From assembly GCA_022836615.1 (NCBI GenBank), contig MU405263.1, positions 62,001-126,000 of the forward strand: a stretch of 64,000 bases of DNA, given 5' to 3'. Positions within the stretch are counted from its first letter, which is position 1. The number at the start of each line of letters is the position of its first letter. The stretch is from Annulohypoxylon bovei var. microspora. Lineage: Eukaryota > Ascomycota > Sordariomycetes > Xylariales > Hypoxylaceae. Below are positions 24,411-35,103 of this stretch, one piece after another. The notes beneath the pieces are model-generated. The model was not told the DNA's origin. It saw nothing but the letters and a program-made list of their open reading frames with translations, and made no database searches. The position numbers and the translations under genes are program-made.

Positions 24411-25560
24411 ATGGAGCAATCCGACATACAGACACACATCCGGCGGCCGTGGCGCAAGTTCCGGGACATGGACACGCAGAAGACGCAGGACCTCAAGCTG
24501 AGCGTGAAGAACCACGCGATCGCGGCGATCGGCGAGTTCGCGGGGACCTTCATGTTCCTGCTGTTCGCCTTCGGCGGCACCAACGCCGTCAACACGAACC
24601 TGCAATCGCCGTCTTCGTCGGCCGCGTCGGCGGCCGCGGACCCGGCTAGGCTGCTGTACATATCGCTGTGCTTCGGCATGAGCCTAGCCGTCAACGCGTG
24701 GGTGTTCTTCCGCATCAGCGGCGGCCTGTTCAACCCCGCCGTCACCGTCGGCATGATGCTGGTCGGCGCCCTGGACTACGTGCGCGGGCCCCTGGTCATG
24801 TTCAGCCAGGTCGCCGGCGGCATTGCGGCGGCGGCCGTGATCGCGAGTTTGACGCCTGGCCCGCTGAGCGTGGGGACCGCGTTGGGCGCCGGGACGACGG
24901 TGGTTCAGGGCCTGTTCATCGAGATGTTCCTCACCGCCCAGCTGGTGTTCACGATCTTCATGCTGGCGGCCGAGAAGCATCGCGGGACGTTCATTGCGCC
25001 CATCGGGATTGGGCTGTCGCTGTTTATCGCCGAGTTGATGTACGCTCCGTCCCGCTCACTATTCACCTATGATGCTCTATGCTCTATATCAAATTCGACT
25101 CTTGCTTCTTCTATCCTCTCCTCTCTTTACACCTTACTTAGTAAATCGGAAAAATGCTAATACTTCCTTGCGTAGGGGAGTCTACTATACTGGCGGCGGC
25201 GTAAACCCAGCACGTTCCTTCGGCCCCAGCGTGATCACGGGCACGTTCTACGACTACCACTGGATCTACTGGGTCGGCCCCATCCTGGGCTCTCTAGTCG
25301 CGTCCGGCTTCTACGTCTTCATCAAAGCCCTCGAATACGAAACCGTCAACCCGCAACAGGACCAGCCCGCCGAGGTGCATGTCGAGTCGAAACCCTCCAT
25401 GGAGAAGCCCGAGACAAATGGACCTTCGTGGGAGGAGAGGACTCCTGTCGTGGATAGGTTCAGTGTGTCGTACACGGGCGATTTGGATCTGCCTACGGTA
25501 GAGCCTATAGTAGAGACTACTGGTCGTAGTTTAACACACACGTCTCGGGTGGGTTCATAG
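24411..25560 (+). CDS. Aquaporin / aquaglyceroporin (MIP family channel)
   Basis: Two exons (24411-25039 and 25176-25560) encode 337 aa. Two NPA boxes sit at about residues 108-110 (GGLFNPAVTVG) and 220-222 (GGVNPARSFGP). The Arg after the second NPA is the selectivity-filter Arg. Six hydrophobic segments are visible, beginning at AIAAIGEFAGTFMFLLFAFGG. The NPARSFGP context, rather than the NPARD of glycerol facilitators, favours an orthodox water channel. The 136 nt intron falls in the second half-pore and splits Met codon ATG. The N-terminus is polar (35 aa) and the C-terminus is a 75-residue hydrophilic tail ending in Thr/Ser-rich sequence. Exon 1 is markedly GC-rich compared with its surroundings. 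Family role: water and small-solute flux across the plasma or vacuolar membrane. Confidence 0.95.
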
Positions 25561-25870
25561 TTATTATGTATAGGCATTGTTAGCGGATGTCTTGTTTTCA
25601 TGTGTATTAGGTACTTAAATCCTAAATATATGCGAAGTGAATCAACTCCCCTGATGCCGCCAAAGCTCAAGACCCTTATCGGGACTACTAGATCTTTAGA
25701 TATGTGAGGGGGTGAATTAATATTATAATTATATACAATAAAAATGGCTGAGCATTGCTCCTATTCTCATCATGCCTTCTATCATGCTCCTTCATCTATA
25801 CCACATAAATTTTCGCCAAGACCATGAAGTAAAAACGTCATAGGTCACGCGCTAGATAGAGCGCCGTTTC
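25561..25870. other. Convergent spacer between aquaporin and surface-protein gene
   Basis: 310 bp of AT-rich sequence separating two gene 3' ends; AATAAA-like sequence near 25736-25742 could serve as a polyadenylation signal for the + strand gene. Nothing else is seen. Confidence 0.4.
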
Positions 25871-27280
25871 TCATGTAGAAAACGTTGTCCCGATAGTAGC
25901 GCAAGTAGCTGCAAACACGCTATACCTCGACGCGGGAACCATATAAATCCAAGCACCGCATGATATCATGGTGTCATAGACATAGGTGGATGACGCCCCC
26001 TGGCCCTGGCAGGTCAAGCCACCTGCCGCGCTGACAGTGCACGTGAGAGCTGTATCACCAGCACTACTGGCAGTCGCAGACGATACGAAATATACGGCAC
26101 TCAAGGTGCCGGACGTCGCCGGGTAGATATACGCTGTTAGCAGGGGCTGGTCGCGCAGGGACCATACTCCAGCGTCGGAGACTGCAAAGTTTCCGGCGAT
26201 AGACACGCCCGTGTTTTGGTAGTCGTACTGCAAGCAGATGGCGCCGTTACTGCAGCTTCCAAACGTAATGTAACGGCCTATTCTTGCTGTCGTGCTGCTG
26301 GTGGTGATCTTAAGGTGTGGTGATTGTGTCGGCGTGTAGGTTGACGTGACAGTCTCGGTGAGCACGTCAGTGGTCGTTTCAGTGGCCGTTAAGGTTTCGG
26401 TCTCGACTGTGGTAACACCGCTGGTTATCACAATGGTGACGACCGATACAGATACTGATGGAACGCTAACGCTTTCAGTGCTGAGGATCGTGGAAACGGA
26501 GGTTGGCGTCGCAGCAGTTACGATCGAAGTTGTGCTAACAGCGTCGATGCAAGCGCAGGCAGATGAATATTCTGCCAAGTCAGAGCAATAGGACGCAATA
26601 GGAATAGCTGGAACCGATGAAGACGAAGTTGATGGCACTGCAGACGAGCTTTCTGACGTTGAAGAAGCTGAAGAGGTTGAAGAATAAGTAGCTGTAGAGA
26701 AGCTACTGGTCCCAAACGAATAACTGCTTAAATACGAGCTAGCGGATATAATTGGATATCCCGAATGACTTGCTGAAGAGGAGTTATTGGGAACTGGATA
26801 CGAAGCAAAAGAGTGAGTGGATGCCGAGGTTGTCCTTGGCTTACAGCCGCCACGCTTCTTATGCTTGACTGGAGTGACAGTTGCGGCAGTTACAGTATCA
26901 GTTGTAGTTGTAGTTGTGCTTGTCGTCTCCGTTGTAGTTTCAGGGACATCCGTGGATAGAGTAGTAGTCTCCTCATAAATCGAAAACGTCGTGCTTACAG
27001 AGACCACGATGTCTGTATATGAAACAGTGTCGACGAGGGTAGAGAAGATAACCTCCACCGATGGTGTCCTTTTTAACTATTAATATTTTTGCTCCTCTCA
27101 TCTATAGGTGACAGAAGGAGCATGCAAAACTCACACGGTTGAGATGACAGGTGCTCCGAATGTAGATGTGCATGCAGAGTATTGAGCGAGCGGGTTCCCG
27201 TCAATAGAACCAACAACTTGCTGCAGACACTGGTTGACAGCGCATGACGGATTATAGCTGTTCAGCTGGAGGTCTGCCAT
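25871..27280 (-). CDS. Ser/Thr-rich surface- or wall-type protein
   Basis: Two exons (27135-27280 and 25871-27068) give 447 aa. The N-terminal 50 residues carry four Cys (NPSCAVNQCLQQ, SACTSTFG), then long Thr/Ser/Val-rich repeats (TTTTTTDTVTAATVTP and similar), a basic KHKKRGGCKPR patch, Ser-rich sequence, a SYCSDLAEYSSACACIDA Cys cluster, more TET/TTV repeats, and a 150-residue C-terminal domain with CSNGAICLQYDY and paired Cys. This layout is typical of O-glycosylated extracellular or cell-wall proteins. However, no signal peptide follows the chosen ATG, so an unseen upstream signal exon or a downstream start may be the truth. The acceptor AAAAAG|G was chosen because it gives STVTPSVEV in frame; the alternative TAG acceptor is also possible. 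No GPI signal is visible. Function unknown. Confidence 0.72.
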
Positions 27281-29676
27281 CTTGGTATATACAAAGAGAC
27301 TGCGAGAGAAAAAATCACAACAGAACGAGAGAATCAGAAGTAAAAGTCTGGCTAGAGATTAACAGCGCCGGCTCTACTCGCAAATTTTACCATCATGCCT
27401 CTTATATGAGAGATTCATCAGTCCGTCAATTATATTTGACCCTCGTTAGCTAGGTCTAGACCTAGAAGTAAACACGGACTAAGCGAACTAGTTCAGGGGA
27501 ACGCCAGCAAAACCACGCATAGCTTTATTTAATCGGACGATCCAATTCTAGTAGTTGGAGAAAGCTGTATTCAGCTGAAGACTAGGTACGATACTAGTGA
27601 AGTAGTGGCAACGCGCAAAGCGAGCCTCAATACTTGTCAATCAATCAGGTTCAGCGCTGGAGAGCTAGCTCAACGGCCTTTTCCCAATTTACTAAGACTC
27701 TTAGATTTTATCGACCCCGAGTTCGATAGTGTGTCGTTGTCCACGTAGGCTTCTCGAAATACATCATTGGCAGCTAGAATTGATAGAATATCTGGAAAAT
27801 ATTTATCTATGGCTGTTTGCGTTCGTCAATTTTCTTTAGGGATGATAGGTTATAGTAAAGCCCCGATCGATACGAGACATTAGGCGCCGACTTGGAGCCG
27901 TGCCGTACATGATCTCGCTGTGTGAACATTGAGCATTACGGGCGTCCCCGGCGGTGGGATTAAAATCCAGAGCAGTATATACTCGTCGAGCTGGGTATCC
28001 ACTCCGAGGCACGGAGGGCGGCCGTGCGCTCATTAGATGTTGCAACCAAGGCTCCTAAATTTTAATTCTTTTTCAGAAATAATTTACTCGTTCAGATGGT
28101 GTTTACTACTGTTAATAACCTGCAACTAATCGGGTCGCGTGGGAATTTCAGACGGGGTGAAAAAATTGTTGTGGAAATTAAATTATGTGGTGGGCTGAAA
28201 GCGATTTTTTAATTGGGAATATGATCTTACATAATCAGTCTCTTGATTATGTAATGACAAAAACTACCCCTTTTCTGCGAATAGCATCCAACTTTTTACC
28301 TACGTACCGAAGATAAAGGATCCATGAACTTGCGTACGGAATAACTAAAAGAGCTTGTTAAATATCCTATTTAAAACAACTCGATATTGTCACCCAGTAT
28401 GAATAACTACGATACAAACACATGAAATTCGATCAAAGTTAAGGCTAACAAATAACTTTTAATAGTTACCCCTATAATCACTATGGGCACTTCGTTGATT
28501 CTGAAATTTAGTACTAGTTATGTCTCAAATATATATTATGAGGCATGAGTCGGATCAAGTTATTTGCCACATAAGCGTACAACCATTTTCACTTTATTTA
28601 ATCCTTAGTGGGTGGATATGCTAGTTAAGTAGTGATTGAAGGCATTGATCATTGATGTGGTTAAGGGACTGAATTTTCAAATTATTATATATTATTAAAC
28701 AGTGCATGACTCCTTCTAAAATCCACAAGGTTAATAGGTATGCATTGAAAACTTCTATTGATTACAAATGTACTCATTCAATTGTATTGCCTATGCAGGG
28801 CTGGTAGACATCTAGTGTACATTGCACTATCTAGGTTACGAGGCATGTATGCACTTGCCTAAGATGTCATATATCTAGGGTGCCAACTACCCCGAGAGCA
28901 CCCAAACATGTCAAACTAAGCGGAGGTATGTATCTAATTAAGTTTTGATCAGTTGACTCGAGATTCTAAGTTCTTTTTAAAACCAAGGTTATGTACTTTG
29001 GATTTTTCTTTCAACTACCTAATGTCCCTGTTCTCGCCATCAACTCATTCAAGTTCAATCTTCTGAATGCCCGTCATCGGTTCCCTCACAAACTATTGAT
29101 TTGTTCAACTTTTGAAACTTTAGTGTGACTGACAGCACGGTTGCGTATCAACTAATTTGATCTCAATTTCAACTGTGTTGTGGTCATAGAAATAACACCA
29201 AGGTGAGTATTCTACTACTACTTTATATGTCCTTGGTACTAAACAACCTGACAGAGGTAACATAATTTACGTGACTTCCTCCCCCTTTCCTTTCCTTTCC
29301 TCTCTTCCTTCCTTCCTTCCGGGGCAACAGTTAGTTTTCAATACTAGGAAAGTGCTAGCTTTGACCAGCCATTACCCTTCTAACTAACCATTGACCTGGG
29401 CAACTACCTACTTATATTAAACTTCCCAGATTCTTACAGGTTGTTCACTTCTCATCTTCCACTACATATATAAACCACCATTCACACTTTCAACAATATT
29501 CTCTTCAGTTTACTCCTTCCTTCTAACACATCACAAGGTATTTTCTTATTTCAACGCCAGACCTTCTATCCTCTAAGCATCAACCTAATGTACATTCTTA
29601 ACTAAGCTATTATTAGGTTCAACTTCTTCCCAAACTAATCTCAATTTGAAGCGCGTTTACGTTCCTATTAGGCAAG
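27281..29676. other. AT-rich gene-free island
   Basis: About 2.4 kb, strongly A/T-rich especially from 28030 to 29250, with no gene-like frame. A C/T-rich tetranucleotide stretch (CCTTTCC/CCTTCCTT) lies at about 29282-29321 upstream of the Stc1-domain gene. Composition is compatible with decayed, possibly RIP-mutated sequence, but no repeat partner is visible within the window. Confidence 0.45.
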
Positions 29677-30928
29677 ATGTTTCGCAACGAAGCACGAATC
29701 CCGTCGGCGTAAGTACTAATTTAATTATTTGCGTTAGTGTATATTGTGCTAAGATCCTGAATAGGTTCAGATGTTCCGCGGATGGCGAGTGGCTCACACC
29801 CGACCACTTCTCTCAGAGGCAGATCGTCAAGTGGCTGAAGCAGAAGGACATCAACGATAGCCTCACACCCGAAACTATCGGATTGCTATGTAAGGAGCAC
29901 AACGAGCAGCATCAGAATCAGATGGGAAATCGTGAGCTCCACTGCAATGGTCCTTGTGGCGCTTGGAAGCCCAGGGACCATTTCAGTAAGAACCAGCGTA
30001 ACATCGACAACCCTGTAAGTTTCAGTTTTTAGGTGTTCCGTCAACAACCCGCTCTTTGTTAATAGACATTATAGTGGTGCTCCTCTTGTACCTTCTGGGC
30101 AACCACTGTTGGCGCTAAGGAGATTCCTGGTCCTCCTCCTGGGGCTGAGATACGCAGTCAAGAGACGATCACCCATGCCTCATCAGTCCGGCACAGGGTT
30201 CCTGATGATCAAGTTTCTCGCACCGAGATCAACGACACTGTAACTCGTACCACTACGACTCGTTCTATTGTGACTCATACCACTACAGACCAATCAAGCC
30301 GAGTTATTTCAGACCAACAGCACAGCAACAACGACATGAACGTCAATCATTCTCTGCCCGGTATCTCGATGTCGATCATCCGAGACGCCCCTATCCCCGA
30401 GGGTCCTAGGGCCATGTTTGTGCACAAGGTATGGGAACCCTAATGCCTTGTCGGAAAATATTTCTAACAAAGCTTAGCAGACTTCCGATGGCATTTCTGC
30501 CGAAAACTTCACCGACCACAGCACGCTGAAGGAGGACTTGGTGCGAGGCTCGGCCTCTCGCCATACTTTTACTGATCCACCGAACCTCCGAGGAGGCACC
30601 ACTTCGGTTGAATCGGGAGAACCACATCTGTACAATCGCAATCCCTTCGCACCCAGCGCTCATCCGGCTGAGAAGTCCGTAACCGGTACTTCATCCGAGG
30701 AATCCAAGGCCCCGGCCGTACCTGGCCGCCCGGTGGAAGCTTCTCGTGGCAAGTGGGCCAAAGTGGTAAGGAGATCCGGGACAATATACCAGATTTAGAT
30801 AGAGCTAATAGTTCCTACAGGACTCTCGCAAGATTTTCTATGCCAAAACCGACTATGCCGCTCAACCAGCGGTACCCGAAGACACCCGCGATCCGGATTG
30901 GGATTCAGACGATGAAATTGAGTTTTAA
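29677..30928 (+). CDS. Stc1-domain protein (RNAi-heterochromatin adaptor-like)
   Basis: Five exons (29677-29708, 29765-30014, 30075-30428, 30481-30765, 30821-30928) encode 342 aa. The first coding exon is 32 nt. Residues about 11-110 form the Stc1 domain: FRCSADGEWLTPDHFSQRQ, then GLLCKEHNEQH, HCNGPCGAWKPRDHFSKNQR and, after intron 2, WWCSSCTFW-like sequence. These give the spaced Cys/His pairs expected of its two zinc-binding modules. In fission yeast Stc1 is the LIM-like adaptor joining Argonaute/RITS to the Clr4 methyltransferase complex; in Pezizomycotina the function of these proteins is mostly inferred from the domain. The rest is disordered, with TVTRTTTTRSIVTHTTT repeats and an acidic C-terminus (PEDTRDPDWDSDDEIEF). 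Intron 2 has an in-frame TAG that forces the acceptor at 30074. Intron 3 ends in a tandem TAGCAG acceptor. Confidence 0.87.
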
Positions 30929-31492
30929 GGCCATTGTGTTTCGGTCCAGATATTTCGACTCTCTGTTCGCAATACACAATTAAGACAAGTCTGCCCTCCT
31001 TCCGCTGGTTATCACACCTTATCTCAAATTTCATCATCGTTTGCCTTTACATCCGCCTCGCTTTTCTGGCGGCTATTATTCTATTCGATACTCTTTTCGA
31101 CAACTGAGGACAGAGTCAGATTCTCTACTATTTAATGTGCCACGTCTATGGTCGCAGGAGGTACTGGAATGCCACGTCGCACGGTCCTTATGGGGTGAAT
31201 TGCTCGTATCATCTTGCTATCTTTCGATCTTCGCACTTTATGATTCGTTTATCGCCTATGACAACAGAACAAATCGATACACTCTGTTATCTAGTTAGGT
31301 ATCACGCTAGATAGACGAATAATGCTAATGAATTCTGTTCAACTTATCATAATCTCGTGTATCTAATTCCCCGCGGCATACATCAGTGTGATGATTTTGT
31401 TTGTCTAGTGACGGTATGAGGGTTAATGATCTTCTTTAACTGACATAGGCTACGTAGGTAGCGTTCCGAAAATTCTAACGCTTCCAGGGCTT
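30929..31492. other. Intergenic region downstream of the Stc1-domain gene
   Basis: About 560 bp with no recognisable gene. Open frames on both strands are short and featureless. Confidence 0.4.
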
Positions 31493-31774
31493 TTAGTTCA
31501 TTCCTTGGTCAGTATCTTCCACAACCCCTACGCCTATACGAAGAAAGAAGTTCAACAGGGCGAAGCAGTCGTAGTCTTCCCGATAGCGTAACACCGGCCG
31601 AATGCTGTGCATAGTTCTCTTCCGAGCCTCGACACCCAAAGGGCGGGGATGAACCCCACGCGAGATGTTACTCTGTCGCCCGGCTTCTGCCAAGGACGAG
31701 AATCCTTTTCTGTGAGCACCCGTATTATGGGAACCTAAGGTAGGGGATGAGGATGCTGTGGATGACCAACTCAT
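31493..31774 (-). CDS. Possible small ORF, 93 aa, unrecognised
   Basis: ATG at 31774, no intron. The peptide is basic and mixed in composition (MSWSSTASSSPTLGS..., ..RYREDYDCFALLNFFLRIGVG) with no domain, signal peptide or membrane segment that I recognise. It lies head to head with the DUF7514-like gene, whose start is 124 bp away, so it may be a chance frame in that gene's promoter. Reported only because it is ATG-started and of moderate length. Confidence 0.2.
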   Translation of the reverse strand: MSWSSTASSSPTLGSHNTGAHRKGFSSLAEAGRQSNISRGVHPRPLGVEARKRTMHSIRPVLRYREDYDCFALLNFFLRIGVGVVEDTDQGMN

Positions 31775-31897
31775 GTGTACGGTATACTTGGTACTTGCTC
31801 TCCTTTCGGCTTATATTTTGTCTAGTCGGTTTCGAATTAATTGATTTTTTTGGTTTCTTACCTTGAGCTGTAGAGTTGTTTTAGTGCTTAGTCGACG

Positions 31898-34408
31898 ATG
31901 GCCGAGGGATCCTCCTCGTATGACAAAGTTGACCATCCGAAAGACCGTTTTGGCGACTGGGAGGCTCTGAGCGCCCGTGAAGCAGACCCTAGACGTTCCG
32001 AGGACGACGAGTCTCAGTCCGACCCGGAAGAAAATGACCATCGTCAGTCCTCTGTTGGAACCAATGGCCGCTTGGCCGAGCCGGATGCTCGTCGGGACTT
32101 GAGCGTTAAGACATCGGGATCTCTCTCTCAACCGAGGTTCAGTCCGAATGAAACTCTCGCGCGCATTGGAGATGGGTCTCCGAATGGAGATAGGGATGAA
32201 TGTAAGACAAACTTCTACCTCTCACGTGCAATGATTAATGATAGTCAATCGAAGCAACCAAGAAGTACCAAGCCGCGGAACCTCAGGGGCATCCGCTCTC
32301 GAGTACATCGGGCTCGGCTACCCCTTCTTCGGTCGAAAGCCCGACCCGGGTCTCGTCCCCTAGGTCACCTCTAAGCCCGACGGATGTATCGAGGCCGACG
32401 GTGCGCTTTAGCGACCGCGGCCCCCCTCGTGCCTTTGCAAAACGCCCCATCTTGTCTCGACGATCGAGCGCTAATCCAATGCCGACGGCGGAATGGGGAG
32501 TCTTGTTCGACGAGAGAGGGTATGCTACCCTCCGGTGTAGTCAGTTTCTTAAAGGACTGGCTAAACATATCGTACGTGATCTATGAGAGCGACTGGTGAA
32601 TAGGTAGGGGTATCGGAGCTGATACGTGATACAATCGCAGATTGATGACCTAGCACCTAGCAGTAACAGCCTCGTCATAACACCGGAGAAACTGAGCGTG
32701 TTTTACTCGAGATACAAGGTTGACCCGGAGGTTTACCTGTTTGTAGGTAAGCATCAATTCGGCGTATCGTATATCTTTCCCCCCCTAGATATACGTGCAC
32801 GTGAATTTGCGAACCTCGCTAATACCATTGCATATCGTAGAAATCTTCAACTCGAGAGCCAGAGACGTCCACGACCGCATCGCCGACTTCTTCACCGACC
32901 TGGACTGCCAATACCATCTCGTGCAGCTCGACTCGTACTCGCGGCCGCGGGTCCCGGCCCTGACCCCCGTCGGCTTCGCCCAGTACCTGACGACCTGCAT
33001 CCTGGCACACCCGGACGAGGAGTTCCGGCGCCTCGGCAAGGCCGTCGCGGACGTGCAGCTCGTAGCCGACTCCCTAGGCGGCGCCGAGGGCCCGCCCGAA
33101 AGACTGCCCCGGCAGCTGCTCCGCAGCCAGTTCCCCGTCCGGCACGACCCTAAGTCGAGGAAGATCCTGGAGGCCGCTCTGGACGACTTGATGTACGACC
33201 TCAGACTCGTAGAACCGGCTAGCCCGAAGACGTCGCTGGCGATCATGCCGCCGCCGCCTAGCTCCGAGAGACGGGGTTCGGGGTCGGCGGTAGGAGCGGG
33301 GGTGAGGCATTACGCGCCCCCGGAGCAGATGTCCGCGAGGAAGGACGTGTACGTCCTGCCGGCGGGGCCCGAGGTGAGCAAAGCGCGCGGGCGGTACGTG
33401 CCCACGGGGCTGCTGCAGACGATCGGGGACGAGACTTGTACCCACACCCCTGCCGCCGAAACAACAGACCCCCAGAACAGGTACCGCGACGCCCGCCGCC
33501 ACAGCTACCACGACCGCCCGCTAAGCCGGTACGCGGAAGACGCCGAGATCTACGAGCACGCGCCAGCCAGGGACCGTCCACGCCAAAACTCAATCGACCT
33601 GCGTCCTCCCGTCCGCTTCTCCTCGCCCCGGACCTCGCAGACGGGGTCCCTTACTATCACCCCCACGACCACGACGCGCACGTACCGCACCACCGCGTAC
33701 ACCCCCAAAAGCGCAGGTGCGGGTGCTAACACGCCGACGTACCGGCGCGCGCAGAGCCCGCCGCTCCGCACCTACCGCGCCTCGGCGCCGGACGTCAGCG
33801 GCTTCAAGCCCGCGGGGTACCTGCCGCAGGCGTCCGCGTCGAGCGCCACTGCCGACAGGAGGTCGTCTCTGTCGATCGCTGCTGACCGCCGGGAGTACGC
33901 CGCGAGCCTGGTGAGTGCGGGCGCCGAGTCCTATTCGCGTGACGGAGGGTCGCGGGAGCTGGAGAGGAGGCGCGGGAGCGCAGCGGGGTTGGTGGATGTC
34001 GCGCCGGGGAGGGGCATGGAGAGTGCGGTGGGAAGCAAAGCTGCGACACCTGTTATGACGCCGAGTTCGACGGCGACCGCGCTGGTGCCCCTACCCTTAT
34101 CTTCTGCGTTGGGCGCGGGCTCGGGGTTGGGCCACCAGCACCACTCGCAGCAGGACAGCGCGGCGGGCCGGCGGACGGCCACGGCGCCGCCTTCGCCTGC
34201 GCCGTCGGTGCTGGTGAGCTCGGGCGAGAAGAAGCACCATAGCCACCGGCGACGGCGGAGCGCCGTGGTGGCGATCGAGGACGATAGGGGCCCGACGTGG
34301 GAGGAGGTTTTGAAGGCGCAGCCGCTGTCGTTGCACCACCATAAGTCCGGAAGCAGTAGTGGTAAGACGGGTGGCGGACATCACCATCGGCATCATTCGG
34401 GGTACTGA
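31898..34408 (+). CDS. Conserved fungal protein, DUF7514-like domain plus disordered tail
   Basis: Four exons (31898-32201, 32255-32571, 32641-32742, 32789-34408) encode 780 aa. The N-terminal 170 residues are Ser/Pro/Asp-rich and disordered. About residues 185-370 form a folded domain: AEWGVLFDERGYATLRCSQF, KGLAKHI, then ITPEKLSVFYSRYKVDPEV, YHLVQLDSYSRPRVPALTPV, GFAQYLTTCILAHPDEEFRR and ERLPRQLLRSQFP. This pattern (W..LF...G..T.R..QFL+GLA; ..TP.KL..FY; ALTP.GFA..; ERLP+Q..) matches my recollection of the family called DUF7514. The remaining 410 residues are Arg/Ser/Pro/His-rich and end in His-rich repeats. Intron 1 uses an AAG acceptor; intron 3 is only 46 nt with donor GTAGGT. Exon 4 is very GC-rich, in contrast with exons 1-3. 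Function unknown; family name is from memory. Confidence 0.78.
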
Positions 34409-34439
34409 TCCAAGATAGTCTGGGTCAGGGTAAAAGTTG

Positions 34440-34461
34440 AAAAAAAAGGGGGGGGGGGGGG
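34440..34461. repeat. A8G14 homopolymer junction
   Basis: Eight A followed by fourteen G about 30 bp after the stop of the DUF7514-like gene. It is prone to length polymorphism and to sequencing error. Confidence 0.85.
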
Positions 34462-35103
34462 ATAGAGTGGGGATAAAAGGGGAACACAAAAGGGGTAGAA
34501 GCGGGAGTTTTAAAAAGTCGTTCGTTGAGTGTATTAGTATTACTTACCTCATAACTATTTAATATCCAAGCGGGGAAAAGGGAGATTGAGTTAGAATATT
34601 CTAGTTAATAGTTATTTTCTTTTCTTTGGCTTGACACTAAAGCAACTCCATATCTTTTCATGCTCGTTTGTCTGCCTAAGTGAATACTTTGCAAGGTAAA
34701 AAGTTGGATGGGATATATATGATAAAGAATATTAACACTTACGGATAGCTCTTGGTATACATCTATGGGCTGGTTGGCATAGTCTTATGTTCTCCCGCCG
34801 TTGTGAATAAAATCAATTAAAACCCAAAGTAGTTCCTTACTGCTCATACATGACTATTTTCTTTGCTATAATAATTTTCAAAAGGGGTATCCATAAAGTT
34901 GTAAATGAGAGACATTATTTCAAGCAACAATTACACATTTCGCCGTTCAATCTCTCCAATTCCTGTCTAGCACCAGCTAATCCATTCAAATGTCTGAATA
35001 TCATCTGAGATGGTTATTGCGGTGCAGCACTTTCGTAAATAGGCAACTAAATAAAAGAAATTATCGAATCGAAACTTTTATGCTGTATGGGCGCATGAAA
35101 CGT
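34462..35103. other. Convergent spacer
   Basis: AT-rich sequence between two converging gene ends; nothing coding seen. Confidence 0.4.
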
